A stretch of DNA of 64,000 nt from Calditrichia bacterium (GCA_028284445.1 JANQRS010000006.1:1-64000), one strand, 5' to 3'; counted from the stretch's first letter, positions 36,902 to 46,850 are shown. Numbers and translations are program-made. Notes: generated by a model from the sequence alone, not told the origin.

Positions 36902-38710
36902 TCAACGGGATGCCGAGGTTTCCAAACCCTTATCACCATGCACCAAACCAGGGAAGCGAGCTTCAAAAAACGTATCCACCTCTGCCACCACTTCACTGGT
37001 TGTACTGATTCCCTTAATTGTATCCAGCAGGTCCCGACATTCGGTCAGTGAAACGCCCCTGATGACCTTTTTTATTTCCGGGATAATTGCATGTGACGCA
37101 CTAAGCTCCTGAAAACCAAGTGCCAAAAGCAGAGGCACTGCCCGTGGGTCACCTGCCATCTCGCCGCACATGCCAATCGGGATATTTGCTCCCCGGGCGG
37201 CATCAACGGCAATAGTTAACATGCGGATGATTGACGGATGAAAATGTGAATATAATGCAGCAACATTTTCATTTCCCCTATCCACCGCCAACGCATATTG
37301 AACCAAATCATTTGTGCCAACGCTAAAAAAGTCAACTTCTTGCGCCAAGGCATCGGCAATCATAATTACCGATGGAATCTCAATCATAATACCGATGTCA
37401 ATAGACTCATTATGCGCAATTCCGTCGGCCTTCAACTCATTTGCTGCTTTTTTAACCAACGTCTTCAGGCGCCTTACTTCACCCAGGCCGCTCACCATCG
37501 GAAAAAGAACCTGCACATTTCCGCGCTCATTGGCTCGCAAAATCGCCTTCAATTGGGAAAGAAAACCGGCTTCATGATCGAGCCAAAAACGAATTGCCCG
37601 CCAGCCAAGAAATGGGTTCTCTTCCTTTACCCCGACGCTAATGCCTTGCACAATCTTATCGCCACCCACATCGAGGGTGCGCACAACCACTTTTTCCGGA
37701 TACATCCTGTCCGCGACGGCTTTGTAAACTGCAGCTTGTTCATCTTCAGACAATAAGTCTCGCCGATTGAGAAAAAGTCCCTCGGTGCGGAAAAGTCCGA
37801 TGCCATCGGCGTTCACAAGCTGAACACTTTCCAGCTCGCTTTCGAATTCGATATTGGCGCGAATCAGAATGCGCTTATTGTCGGCTGTTTCGGTCGGCAG
37901 AGCGCTATCTCGTAGCAGCACAGCCTCGGTTTCAGCCCATGCGCGATGCATTGCCTCGTATTTATGAACGGTTTCTTCAGCCGGATTGATAATCACTTTT
38001 CCGGAATTCCCGTCAAGAATCATCAAATCATCGGAGTGAATCAGGTTGCTAATACGCTTTAATCCGACAATTGCCGGTACGGACAGCGATCGCGCAACAA
38101 TCGCAGTATGCGACATCTTTCCACCGGAATCGGTGGCCAGCCCCATCACCTTTTGCCGATGTAACTCAACTGTATCAGTCGGGCTCAGGTCCTGGGCGAT
38201 AACAATTGCCGGCGATTCGAGCCGAATAGCATGCTCCTCACCGCGCAGCTTGGTAATGATCATTTTTTTGAGGCTGTGTATATCGAATGCGCGATCACGA
38301 AAATACTCGTTGCGCATTTGCAGAAAGTGCTCCTTCTTCTGACGAAAGACCACAAATGTAGAATAGACCGCGTCGAAACAATCGCGGGCAATCATTTCCT
38401 CAACTTCTTTAAGAAAAACTTCATCTTCCAGAAAAGCAATCTGAATCGCCAGAACCTCGGCCAGTTCCTCCCCATACTGCGTACGGGTAGTCTGGTGAAT
38501 TCGGGAGATGTCGGCGTGAACCTCAGCAACGGACGCTCGAAATCGGGCTACGTGCGCTTCAACTTCCCTGGCAGGAATATCCTGGGGATCAAATTCCCAA
38601 ACAGGCTGCTGAAACAGGAATGCAGGCCCAACGATAATACCGGGAGATGCAGGTATTCCCTGCAGAATAACCTCTCTTTTTACGATTGGTTCTCCCTGTT
38701 GTATTCTCAT
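36902..38710 (-). CDS. ptsI: PTS enzyme I (phosphoenolpyruvate-protein phosphotransferase)
   Basis: This 602-residue cytosolic enzyme passes phosphate from PEP to HPr. Phospho-His201 lies in GGKMSHTAIVARSLSVPAIVG. The PEP-binding barrel follows with GIGLFRTEGLFL, VVRTLDVGGDK, ENPFLGWRAIRFWL, FFSVGTNDLVQYALAVDR and GMCGEMAGDP. The length is normal. HPr lies 58 nt upstream in the same orientation. Confidence 0.95.
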   Translation of the reverse strand: MRIQQGEPIVKREVILQGIPASPGIIVGPAFLFQQPVWEFDPQDIPAREVEAHVARFRASVAEVHADISRIHQTTRTQYGEELAEVLAIQIAFLEDEVFLKEVEEMIARDCFDAVYSTFVVFRQKKEHFLQMRNEYFRDRAFDIHSLKKMIITKLRGEEHAIRLESPAIVIAQDLSPTDTVELHRQKVMGLATDSGGKMSHTAIVARSLSVPAIVGLKRISNLIHSDDLMILDGNSGKVIINPAEETVHKYEAMHRAWAETEAVLLRDSALPTETADNKRILIRANIEFESELESVQLVNADGIGLFRTEGLFLNRRDLLSEDEQAAVYKAVADRMYPEKVVVRTLDVGGDKIVQGISVGVKEENPFLGWRAIRFWLDHEAGFLSQLKAILRANERGNVQVLFPMVSGLGEVRRLKTLVKKAANELKADGIAHNESIDIGIMIEIPSVIMIADALAQEVDFFSVGTNDLVQYALAVDRGNENVAALYSHFHPSIIRMLTIAVDAARGANIPIGMCGEMAGDPRAVPLLLALGFQELSASHAIIPEIKKVIRGVSLTECRDLLDTIKGISTTSEVVAEVDTFFEARFPGLVHGDKGLETSASR

Positions 38711-38768
38711 AAGCTATTAAAATAGTATAGTGAGCGTTTTAAGAATGTAAGTACGTACGCCTGCGATT

Positions 38769-39041
38769 TCAATCAGATTCTTCGTAGAACTTATTTTCGA
38801 TCAAATCAGCAATCGCCTCAAGCGCCAATTCGGCATCCTCGCCATCAATTGTAAACTCGATTTCACTGCCGGTTTCGGCAGCCAGCGTCATCACCCCGAT
38901 GATACTCTTTGCGTTGGCTACCAGTCCGTCCTTACTGATTTCGATCTTCGATTTAAACTTTGATGTCGTCTTGACAAGCATCGCAGCCGGCCTGGCATGT
39001 AAACCGTACTTGTTAAGAATTTTAAAGGTTTTCTTTATCAT
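38769..39041 (-). CDS. ptsH: HPr phosphocarrier protein
   Basis: This 90-residue protein has phospho-His15 (KYGLHARPAA) and a regulatory Ser46 (ANAKSIIGVM), so both PEP-dependent and HPr-kinase regulation are possible. The ATG at 39041 gives the standard N-terminus with GAAGAG ahead; an upstream start would add 18 unrelated residues. It lies between EIID and EI genes. Confidence 0.95.
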   Translation of the reverse strand: MIKKTFKILNKYGLHARPAAMLVKTTSKFKSKIEISKDGLVANAKSIIGVMTLAAETGSEIEFTIDGEDAELALEAIADLIENKFYEESD

Positions 39042-39099
39042 CAGCTCTTCGCCATAGTTATTGAAACAACAACCCGCTTGGGCATTTATCGACAAATCT

Positions 39100-39891
39100 T
39101 CATAAAAACAGACCAGCGACCAATGCCATAATCACACCAAGAGACAAGGTCAAATAGGAGTTTCCGGTAAAGTAGTCGGATAAAAATGCGGTCACGCCGA
39201 CAATCAGAAAGGCAATTGCAATGTCCGCATCAACAGCGACATAGCGATATATTACCATTCCGCCAATGACCACAAAGCTTATCATACCAACATTTGTGTA
39301 GATATCTTTCATTAACTGGAAACGCTCGCGATAAAGGCATTTGTAAACATCGATCCCATGCTCATATCCTTCGCGAATACCGGAATATCTAATATAAAAA
39401 TGAGGAATATTATAGACGAGAAAGGTCACAATCAACACTGTCATGGTTGGCACTAAACCGGAAACCAGCAATAGTACGCTGACGCCTGCGAGCAGGGAGA
39501 AGGGTTTCAAAATGCACCAGAATAACTGGTCCCCACGTGCCCCCAACAGGCTAATCATCAATTCTTTTACTTTTGGCAAACGATGGATGGCGTCTTCGTC
39601 GCCGTCGGCGATTGCTTCTTCAAGCTTTGCGGAAACGCCCAGCGCATACGAGGCCATATAAGGATGGGAGTTAAAAAACCGAAAGTGCCGTTGAAGAAAG
39701 GCATGCTGCGCTTCCGGCTCCTTATAGAGCCGCCGCATCAGCGGCAAGAGACAAATGCCAAATCCAATGGAGATCATGCTGCGGTAATTCCATACCGCCT
39801 GAATGAAAAAGCTCCGCCAAAAAATTCGGAAATAATCCATAAACCCCAATGATGTAGCCTTCATCATGTTTAGCTTCTCAGACGCCATCAT
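39100..39891 (-). CDS. PTS EIID component, mannose/sorbose family
   Basis: This 263-residue protein has the EIID pattern: FWRSFFIQAVWNYRSMISIGF near the N-terminus, RHFRFFNSHPYMASYALG, LGARGDQLFWCILKP and several hydrophobic segments toward the C-terminus. With EIIC it forms the membrane channel of mannose-class PTS permeases. The start overlaps the stop of EIIC by 1 nt. The matching EIIA and EIIB genes are not in the window. Confidence 0.92.
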   Translation of the reverse strand: MMASEKLNMMKATSLGFMDYFRIFWRSFFIQAVWNYRSMISIGFGICLLPLMRRLYKEPEAQHAFLQRHFRFFNSHPYMASYALGVSAKLEEAIADGDEDAIHRLPKVKELMISLLGARGDQLFWCILKPFSLLAGVSVLLLVSGLVPTMTVLIVTFLVYNIPHFYIRYSGIREGYEHGIDVYKCLYRERFQLMKDIYTNVGMISFVVIGGMVIYRYVAVDADIAIAFLIVGVTAFLSDYFTGNSYLTLSLGVIMALVAGLFL

Positions 39892-40523
39892 TACCCTTTT
39901 TTGATGAAATTGCGATAGATCATTCGCCCCACAAGTGTTATACCAATGGCCCAGATACCCGGCTTTAAAAAGCGAGCGCTGCCCTCAATTTGCTCACTCA
40001 GTATCGGCATCATGTAATCGATTCCCAGCTTAATGCCGCCAAGCGACACAAAAGCGAGAAGGCTCATGGCCAAAAAATACGTGAGGATTGCCAGAGCGTT
40101 GAACGCTACAATTTTTCCGGGCTGCACGGCCTCAATTGCCGTCAACACTCGGCCAAAGACAACATCATTGCTACGGCGCTGCCAGATAGTGACGCGCATC
40201 CCGACATAACTGACGGCGATCCCCACCAGGACGATTAGCGCAAAAGACATATTCGGATATTGCGGCAACTCGAAGAGAATGGCTCCCGCACATATCACCA
40301 TTGATGCAAGATTCCCTTCCGGGAAGCGCGTGGCCCCGGACGGCACAATATTTAGCCACAGCAATTGCATCATCAAGCCAATTTCAAGTCCGGCTGAAAA
40401 GTCACCCAGCGCAGCACCAATGATACTACATGAAAAAATCGGCTGCGCAATAAGAACCTGAAACGCTATTGTCGTATCCAGCGCCAGAACCCCAATTAGC
40501 AGTGATATGTAGAACATTGACAT
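39891..40523 (-). CDS. PTS EIIC component, mannose/sorbose family
   Basis: This is a 210-residue integral membrane protein. From the ATG at 40523 it starts MSMFYISLLIGVLALD, followed by QPIFSCSIIGAALGD and GLEIGLMMQLLWLN, standard for the EIIC of this class. It is somewhat shorter than the usual 250-260 residues. The ATG overlaps the stop of the upstream metalloprotease gene (TAATG), so translation may be coupled. An open extension upstream has no family match. Confidence 0.88.
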   Translation of the reverse strand: MSMFYISLLIGVLALDTTIAFQVLIAQPIFSCSIIGAALGDFSAGLEIGLMMQLLWLNIVPSGATRFPEGNLASMVICAGAILFELPQYPNMSFALIVLVGIAVSYVGMRVTIWQRRSNDVVFGRVLTAIEAVQPGKIVAFNALAILTYFLAMSLLAFVSLGGIKLGIDYMMPILSEQIEGSARFLKPGIWAIGITLVGRMIYRNFIKKG

Positions 40524-42211
40524 TAACGAATAACCATAATTTTGCCAGACTCTGTCTTCCCTGCCCAAACAATTGAAAAGATGTAGACACCGCTTCCCAC
40601 CGGTTCCTGTTGGGAATTCAACAGATCCCAAACCGGATCCGCAGCACCGCTATTTTCGATGGTCCGAATGTGAATCCCGTTGCTGTTAAAAATTTCAATA
40701 CGGGCATCATCCGGAATATTGTAGAATGTGATCTGCGATTGACCATCGCCGGGCCGGATAATATTAGGTCCGGCTGCAAAAGCAGATTCTGTCAGAAACA
40801 TTTGGTAGAATGCCCCGGTTTCTGCGCGATTATCACCGCTTCCGGTACCGCGGGACACCAGGTAGAAAACGGTATTTTCGTTGCGTATTGAACGCTCTTG
40901 TCCGGGGCTAAATCCTGCTGCGCGACCGCCGTCAATATCCAGATAAGAAGCACGCCACTCTCCGTCCTGCCCGGAAGGCTCCAGAAGCAAGCTAAAATCA
41001 CCCGAAGCGTTCAGCGGGGTTTCCCAATATTGAAAAGACAGCAGCTGCAATTCGCCACTAGTGATTTCTGTTCGACCAGCGGTTAAACCGCCAAAGGCGT
41101 CAGATAAACTAGCTGCCGGCGTTGGAAAAAAGGCAGCATCTTCGAAAAATTGCCCGCTTACTGTTCGATTACCACTGAAGAACAACCACTCTGCCATTTC
41201 GTGCCACTTTGCCGCTAAACTGCTGCCGCGTTGACGCAAATTGGCATCCACAGCTTCCAGCGGCGCCAGGTCCAGCACCTCTTCCCAAAACTCGCGGGCA
41301 ATGGTGTTTCCATATTCTTCACTGAGCAACATATAAAAAATACTGCTGCCGTAAATACGCGACACATTTGATTGATCAGCCATATTCTGCGTGGAGCTTT
41401 GCAAGAGGCTTGGCAGATATTGCAGATAGTCGTTTACATCGCCGGCAACCACTTCTTCCATGAAGGTCGCAGTACTTTCCAGAAACCAGATATCAAGAAA
41501 AAAACTATTGGACTCATTAAGCCAGATCCGATAGCAGAGTTGCGAGGCATGATTGAACTCATGGGCGGCTGTCACTTCTATTGCCAGGCTATCGCGGACA
41601 ACGGGATCACTGGTAATATCCGGATATTCAACGAAATCAAAATTCGTCGAGATCACAATTTCGCTGACGTAATTCAAACCGCTTAACGATGGAATTTCAT
41701 CCAGCAGGTCAGTTCGCCCGTACAAACTACCGCCGAGGCGCTCACAAAACACCTGATAAGTGCTTCTCTCAGCACCATTTACATCTAGTGGCCGGCGATA
41801 TCCCAGATCGAGAATTTCCCGATCAAATGCGCGATCAAAGGCATTACCGACAAACTCCAGGTAGTCCTGGATACCGTTATTGTCACGGTCGTACGATGGA
41901 ATGGCATTGAATCCACTGGTGTCATAATTGATTTCGAAGTAGCCGGAAGGCGAGGTATAAATCAGCATTTGCTTTTGATGCCGACGGGTCTGCTCGGCGG
42001 TTAGGTACTGCAGCACCTCCTTGTTGTCATTGTGAATGGCATCGAGAATGAATGGCAGGCCACACTTCAGATGGCTATCGCCAACGTGATCAGCAAGTGT
42101 TGATGGCAAAACAACCTTCTCATACCATTCATCGTTGGCGAAGGCGCTTGTTGCCAGGCAAAAGCAAAGGCAGAATGTCAGTAGACCAAATGCAGCGGAA
42201 TGTTGTTTCAC
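40523..42211 (-). CDS. Secreted metalloprotease-like protein with C-terminal sorting-like domain
   Basis: This 562-residue protein has a signal peptide (residues 1-25). A zinc motif HEFNH lies at H217-H221 with a downstream Glu near 245 (FLESTATFMEE), matching the MXAN_6640-type metallopeptidase group. Residues about 480-562 (ARIEIFNSNGIHIRTI, WDLLNSQQEPVGSGVYIF, GKIMVIR) resemble a FlgD-like or type IX secretion C-terminal sorting domain. It is placed between Der and the PTS genes, and its stop overlaps the EIIC start. The target protein is unknown. Confidence 0.82.
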   Translation of the reverse strand: MKQHSAAFGLLTFCLCFCLATSAFANDEWYEKVVLPSTLADHVGDSHLKCGLPFILDAIHNDNKEVLQYLTAEQTRRHQKQMLIYTSPSGYFEINYDTSGFNAIPSYDRDNNGIQDYLEFVGNAFDRAFDREILDLGYRRPLDVNGAERSTYQVFCERLGGSLYGRTDLLDEIPSLSGLNYVSEIVISTNFDFVEYPDITSDPVVRDSLAIEVTAAHEFNHASQLCYRIWLNESNSFFLDIWFLESTATFMEEVVAGDVNDYLQYLPSLLQSSTQNMADQSNVSRIYGSSIFYMLLSEEYGNTIAREFWEEVLDLAPLEAVDANLRQRGSSLAAKWHEMAEWLFFSGNRTVSGQFFEDAAFFPTPAASLSDAFGGLTAGRTEITSGELQLLSFQYWETPLNASGDFSLLLEPSGQDGEWRASYLDIDGGRAAGFSPGQERSIRNENTVFYLVSRGTGSGDNRAETGAFYQMFLTESAFAAGPNIIRPGDGQSQITFYNIPDDARIEIFNSNGIHIRTIENSGAADPVWDLLNSQQEPVGSGVYIFSIVWAGKTESGKIMVIR

Positions 42212-42280
42212 AAAAATATCCAGTGGTTAAATCCTACCAAACTTCACAACAGGGACCGGATTGCAAAAACATTGAAAAGA

Positions 42281-42376
42281 TTACCACGAATTTTCGCGAA
42301 TTAGCACGACTGATACTTCTTAAAATAGAAAAGGTAAGTACATCAATTCGTGTTAATTCGTGCAAATTCGCGGTAG
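42281..42376. repeat. Imperfect inverted repeat, dispersed type
   Basis: The left arm carries ACCACGAATTTTCGCGAATT and the right arm ATTCGTGTTAATTCGTGCAA followed by ATTCGCGG. They pair over about 38 nt with mismatches around a short centre. It fills the gap between der and the metalloprotease gene and could fold in RNA. Confidence 0.75.
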
Positions 42377-42397
42377 TTCTTTAAAACCGGCCTCCGA

Positions 42398-43732
42398 CTA
42401 GCGCTCTCTAGCAGCCTGCTTGTTCTTGGCTTTAAAGGCGATCGTCACCGGAATACCACGAAATGGCCAGTTTAATCGTATTTGCTTTTCCAGGAACCGC
42501 TTATAATTATCGGGTATTAATTTCGGATGATTGGTAAAAAATCCAAAAACCGGCGGTGCGGCCTGCAATTGTGTCACGTAATTGATTTTGATTTCCTTGC
42601 CGCGAGTGGCCGGCGGACTATTATGCTTAACGATCGGGAGCATGATTTTGTTCAATACGCTGGTTGGCACCTGACGCTGGAATTCTTCATACACTTCGGT
42701 GGCCAGATCCAGCAGTTTGTAGAGCCGCTGCTTTTCCATAACGGAGGTAAAGATAATCGGGATAAAGGTATACATCCCCAGCTTATCCCGCAATTCTTCT
42801 TCCCAAAGCTTTGTCGTGCGATGATCTTTTTCAATCAAATCCCACTTATTTACCGCCATCACGATAGGCTTCCGTGAGGCAATGGCATCGGAAATAACCC
42901 GCTGATCTTGCCTGGTAAACCCTTCAGCGGCATCGACAAAATAGAGGACAATATCTGCACGTTGTATACTGCGGGCAGTGCGAATCTGGCTATAAAAGAG
43001 CACGTTTTCTTTTACTCGTGCCTTACGCTTGAGACCGGCGGTATCAATAATCAGGTAATCCCGCTTTTTATACCGCAAGGGGGAATCAATCGGATCACGA
43101 GTGGTCCCGGGAATTGGGGTGACAATCACCCGGTCCTTGCCGAGCAGGGTATTCACAAATGAAGATTTGCCAACATTCTCTTTCCCGATCACCGCCAGCT
43201 TAATAGCATCCGAAGCCTTCTCATCCCGGGTGTCATTATCGATATGGGAGGTCAGAACGTCGAGCAGGTCGCCGATACCACGACCCTGCATTGCCGATAT
43301 CATGACCGGATCACCGAGGCCCAATGCATAAAATTGGTAACCTTCCGGTTCCAGCTTCTCGTGGTCAACCTTATTGACTGCCAGTACCACCGGCTTATCG
43401 GTACGCTGCAGCCGTTTGGCAATTTCATGATCGATATCGGTGATGCCACTAGACTGATCAACGAGGAAAAGAATCACGTCGGTTTCGTCTATAGCAATTT
43501 CCACCTGTTCGCGAATGGCCGCATCAATCATGTCATCCGAACGCGGCATAAATCCGCCGGTATCAACCAGCATGAACGGCTTGCCATCCCAGTCGGAAAG
43601 GGCATAATGCCGGTCCCGCGTCACGCCCGGCTGATCATGAACGATCGCCTCGCGACGCTGCAAAATGCGATTAAAAAAAGTCGATTTACCAACATTGGGT
43701 CTACCGACGATCGTAACTAAAGGCAGCCTCAT
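42398..43732 (-). CDS. der: Ribosome-associated GTPase Der (EngA)
   Basis: This 444-residue protein has two tandem GTPase domains and a C-terminal KH-like domain, and is required for 50S ribosome assembly. The first P-loop is GRPNVGKST (10-18) with DTGGF. The second is GKENVGKSS near 185 with DTAGL and NKWD. The KH-like part ends basic (KNKQAARER). The start overlaps the end of the DUF512 gene by 32 nt; that neighbour pairing is widespread in bacteria. Confidence 0.96.
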   Translation of the reverse strand: MRLPLVTIVGRPNVGKSTFFNRILQRREAIVHDQPGVTRDRHYALSDWDGKPFMLVDTGGFMPRSDDMIDAAIREQVEIAIDETDVILFLVDQSSGITDIDHEIAKRLQRTDKPVVLAVNKVDHEKLEPEGYQFYALGLGDPVMISAMQGRGIGDLLDVLTSHIDNDTRDEKASDAIKLAVIGKENVGKSSFVNTLLGKDRVIVTPIPGTTRDPIDSPLRYKKRDYLIIDTAGLKRKARVKENVLFYSQIRTARSIQRADIVLYFVDAAEGFTRQDQRVISDAIASRKPIVMAVNKWDLIEKDHRTTKLWEEELRDKLGMYTFIPIIFTSVMEKQRLYKLLDLATEVYEEFQRQVPTSVLNKIMLPIVKHNSPPATRGKEIKINYVTQLQAAPPVFGFFTNHPKLIPDNYKRFLEKQIRLNWPFRGIPVTIAFKAKNKQAARER

Positions 43733-45020
43733 ATTCTTCTATCAATTCAAATAGGGTGACAAAGCTCTTCGGGAACAAGATGGTCTTCTTACCGAGTTTT
43801 TCTTCTAATTGCGGAATGGTCCAGTCGTCCAGGAACACACCGTCGTCATTGGTGCATTCCGGCGGCAAAATGATATAGTCGCCGGTGCGCTCATCTTTCA
43901 AGGCATTATAAATATCTTCGCCAACCAACAAACCAGACACAACGATGGACGGTCCGTAAAACTTGTTGACCACCGGATGCAGCTTGAAAAACAGATTCTC
44001 ATCAATGCGATTCAGATCCCGCATGAAATAGGTTTTTAACACGTCCGCACCGAGCGTTCCGGTGACCAAACTGAGATTCAAGGACCGGCCGGCGGGATTT
44101 TTCAAAGACGGCAATTCTGTCTGAAAGCGATCAATCAAATCGCGGGTTAAACCAACCCCGTTTTCGATCTGATAAAAGCCTTCATAATAATCATCATCCG
44201 GTACGGTGGTGTCAGTTTTGATATAGAATTCGTCCGACAGATAAACAAATGAACTGCCGAGCTCCTGCTTCAACTGCTCCCGCCGTTTATCGGTTTCGGC
44301 AATGGTCTTCAGGCTGTATTCCGTTGTTACCGGCTTCAAATCGTAGAGATTCTTACGGAACTGGGTCAGTCCAACCGGCACAATGGCAATAGATTGCACC
44401 ATTGGGAAATAAGGCTTCAAATCCTCGATGGTTTTATCGAGGTGTTCGCCATCGTTCAAGCCCGGACAGAGCACAATCTGGCAGTTCAGCTCGATACCGT
44501 TACTGGTCAGGTAGTCGATTTTATCAAATAGATGATCTTCAAACTTGATGCCAAGCATCAGCTTCCGCAGCTCAGGGTCTGTAACGTGAACCGATATATA
44601 GAGCGGGGTCAGGCGCTGCTCAACAATGCGTTCCAAATCTTCCTGCGACGTATTGGTCAAGGTCGTATAGTGCCCATAGAGAAAGGAGAAGCGATAATCC
44701 TCATCCTTAAAGTAAAGGCTTTTACGCATTCCCTTGGGATTTTGAAAGACGAAGCAGAATATGCATGCATTTCCGCAGGAGCGTAACTCCAAGTCCTCCA
44801 GGATCAGACCTAAATCATCATCGTAATCTTTTTCAATTTCGAATACAACGCGCTCGCCATTTTGCTCAACCACCAACTCAACTTCCTCGTTGGTGATATA
44901 AAATCGATAATCGAGCGCATCGGTAATATCTTTTTGATTCACCGACACGACAAAATCGCCATTTTCAAGTCCCAGATCTTCGGCAATACTTTCCGGTCGA
45001 ACTTCTTGTATTTCTATCAT
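43701..45020 (-). CDS. DUF512 / PDZ radical-SAM-like protein
   Basis: This is a 439-residue protein. The N-terminal 75 residues form a PDZ-like domain (VRPESIAEDLGLENGDFVVSV). A cluster C82-x3-C86-x2-C89 (CGNACIFC) with a radical-SAM-like barrel and then the DUF512 C-terminal part follow (TLGADVLKTYF, LLVGEDIYNAL). The family is conserved next to der in many bacteria and its biochemical role is not settled. It is the first gene of the minus-strand operon down to the isomerase. Confidence 0.9.
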   Translation of the reverse strand: MIEIQEVRPESIAEDLGLENGDFVVSVNQKDITDALDYRFYITNEEVELVVEQNGERVVFEIEKDYDDDLGLILEDLELRSCGNACIFCFVFQNPKGMRKSLYFKDEDYRFSFLYGHYTTLTNTSQEDLERIVEQRLTPLYISVHVTDPELRKLMLGIKFEDHLFDKIDYLTSNGIELNCQIVLCPGLNDGEHLDKTIEDLKPYFPMVQSIAIVPVGLTQFRKNLYDLKPVTTEYSLKTIAETDKRREQLKQELGSSFVYLSDEFYIKTDTTVPDDDYYEGFYQIENGVGLTRDLIDRFQTELPSLKNPAGRSLNLSLVTGTLGADVLKTYFMRDLNRIDENLFFKLHPVVNKFYGPSIVVSGLLVGEDIYNALKDERTGDYIILPPECTNDDGVFLDDWTIPQLEEKLGKKTILFPKSFVTLFELIEEYEAAFSYDRR

Positions 45021-45211
45021 AACTCAATCCAAATTTTTAACGGATCAAGTTACGAACAAAACCACGAAACCCAAAGTTTTATATGAATTCCATGGCACCT
45101 GCCTACTTCGGCCAAAACAGCCATTTAGCGGCCTCTTCTTGTCAAATTCTGTTGCTTTATCAGTGGTGATTCTCTATGTTTTGTTTAACGCAAATCGATG
45201 GAAGGAAGGTT

Positions 45212-45580
45212 ATGAGCCTCAGCCCGGCCAGTCAGTTAAAAGAAAGCGCCACAACCATGAGCAGCTGGCTCAGATTTCTTGGTATCGCGCTGATATTCAC
45301 CGGCGCCCTCTGTGCGTTTACGATCATTGGATTATTCGTGTTTTGGATTCCCATCTGGATGGGGGTTCTCTTATATCAGGCCGCCGAACGAGCCACAGCA
45401 GTCGGCCGCGGCACCTCCGCTGAAGCCCTGCTCGAATTGGTCGAGAAGTTGAAGTCATATTTCATCATCAGCGGCGTCGTTACCATGGCGCTTATTGCCT
45501 TCGTGGTGTGCTTCCTGATTTTCATGTACGCCGTTATGGATGGCCCGCCATCCGAGTTGGGTACGTTTCTTTTCAATTGA
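45212..45580 (+). CDS. DUF5362-like membrane protein
   Basis: This 122-residue protein has hydrophobic segments at about 22-50 and 88-112, separated by an amphipathic AAERATAVGRGTSAEALLELVEKLKSYF segment, matching the DUF5362 pattern. GGAAGGAAGG lies just ahead of the ATG at 45212, so I take that start rather than the open extension. The function is unknown. It is first in a plus-strand series leading to CdsA. Confidence 0.7.
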   Translation: MSLSPASQLKESATTMSSWLRFLGIALIFTGALCAFTIIGLFVFWIPIWMGVLLYQAAERATAVGRGTSAEALLELVEKLKSYFIISGVVTMALIAFVVCFLIFMYAVMDGPPSELGTFLFN

Positions 45581-45592
45581 TAGGAGGCAGCA

Positions 45593-45928
45593 GTGAAACG
45601 GATTTTCGCCTGCAAGGCTAGCAAGGTTCGCCGCCATCAACCAGCCTGTGTGACTTTGCCGGACGGCGATTCCGCCGTTATTTTCCAGGCAGAAAGCGGA
45701 CTCTTTGCCGTGCAAAATCGCTGCCCCCATGTAGGCTCCACCCTGGTAGACGGCCTGGTGCGGAACGATACGCTGACCTGTATCTGGCACGGCTGGCAGT
45801 TTGATCTTCCCAGCGGAAAATGCTTGAGCAGCGAGAATTCCAGACTCCGCAAATATCCACTAGAGATTGAAGACGACAAAATTTTTCTAATATTGGAAAA
45901 CGAAAACAGTATGCCGGCAGCAGAATGA
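45593..45928 (+). CDS. Rieske-type [2Fe-2S] ferredoxin-like protein
   Basis: This is a 111-residue single Rieske domain with ligands C44-P-H46 and C63-I-W-H66 and the usual WHGWQFDLPSGKC. Small Rieske proteins pass electrons to oxygenases or reductases. The start is GTG with AGGAGG ahead. The end overlaps the patatin gene by 4 nt (ATGA). Near lipid-modifying genes it could feed a desaturase or hydroxylase, but none is encoded here. Confidence 0.9.
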   Translation: MKRIFACKASKVRRHQPACVTLPDGDSAVIFQAESGLFAVQNRCPHVGSTLVDGLVRNDTLTCIWHGWQFDLPSGKCLSSENSRLRKYPLEIEDDKIFLILENENSMPAAE

Positions 45929-46824
45929 GCAGCCCACACCCCAAAGACCTGGCTCCCCTTCAACTGGGACAGCGACCAGTCAAAATAGGCCTGGCATTCA
46001 GTGGCGGCGCCACCCGCGGTGTCGCGCACATTGGTGTTCTGCAGGCCTTCGAAGAATTCAACATTCGTCCTTCGTTCATCGCCGGCACCAGCATTGGCGC
46101 CATGCTCGGTTCCGTTTATGCATTCGGCGTGCCTATCGATGAAATTCGCCGCCAGGCAGAAGCCATGAGCTGGACCAGCGTATCGAGCTTTTCGATTTCC
46201 AGAAACGGTCTCTTATCCAATCGCGTGATTGGTGAAGTGGTTATCGAGATGGTGGGCGATGTTAACATTGAAGATTCCCCGGTGCCATTGGCAATTGTCG
46301 CAACAGATATTGCCACCGGCGACAAGGTGGTCTTGCGTGAAGGCAACCTCGCCCGCGCCATTCGCGCCAGCACCTGTATCCCTGGTGTGTTTACACCAAT
46401 AAAACGCGAAGGCCGCTTGCTTGTCGATGGCTTTCTGACTGAAAACGTGCCGATTTCACCACTAACGGAAATGGGCGCAGATCTCATCATCGGCATCAAT
46501 CTCGGCACCCAGCGGCTCTATCGCGAACCGAGCAGTATTATCAATATCATGCTCAATGCGTTCGATATCAGCATTGACTCCAATACCATGACCCGTCTGC
46601 AAGATGCTGACTTCATTATCAAGCCGGACTTGAAGGAGATCATTGAGTCTGATTCCGAGGAAGCATCGGCATTATACGAAGCGGGTTACAAGGCCGCGCG
46701 GGCCGCGATACCGTCCATCCAGACGGAGATCTATAATCGCAGCTTACCGAAAGGCGAACCAACTCTCTGGCAGCGCTTTCGGGATTGGTTCATGACGCCT
46801 TTGAATCCACCGCTGGCCAGTTAG
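45925..46824 (+). CDS. Patatin-like phospholipase, RssA type
   Basis: This 299-residue serine hydrolase has an oxyanion loop FSGGATRGVAHIGVL, nucleophile Ser56 in GTSIG and catalytic Asp168 in LLVDGFLTENVP. It probably hydrolyses acyl esters of lipids. The protein has no signal peptide and acts in the cytosol or at the inner membrane. It is coupled to the Rieske gene by an ATGA overlap and lies upstream of the acyltransferase-, kinase- and CdsA-like genes. Confidence 0.9.
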   Translation: MSSPHPKDLAPLQLGQRPVKIGLAFSGGATRGVAHIGVLQAFEEFNIRPSFIAGTSIGAMLGSVYAFGVPIDEIRRQAEAMSWTSVSSFSISRNGLLSNRVIGEVVIEMVGDVNIEDSPVPLAIVATDIATGDKVVLREGNLARAIRASTCIPGVFTPIKREGRLLVDGFLTENVPISPLTEMGADLIIGINLGTQRLYREPSSIINIMLNAFDISIDSNTMTRLQDADFIIKPDLKEIIESDSEEASALYEAGYKAARAAIPSIQTEIYNRSLPKGEPTLWQRFRDWFMTPLNPPLAS

Positions 46825-46850
46825 TTTGTGGTAAAAAGTGTCAAAGCAGT

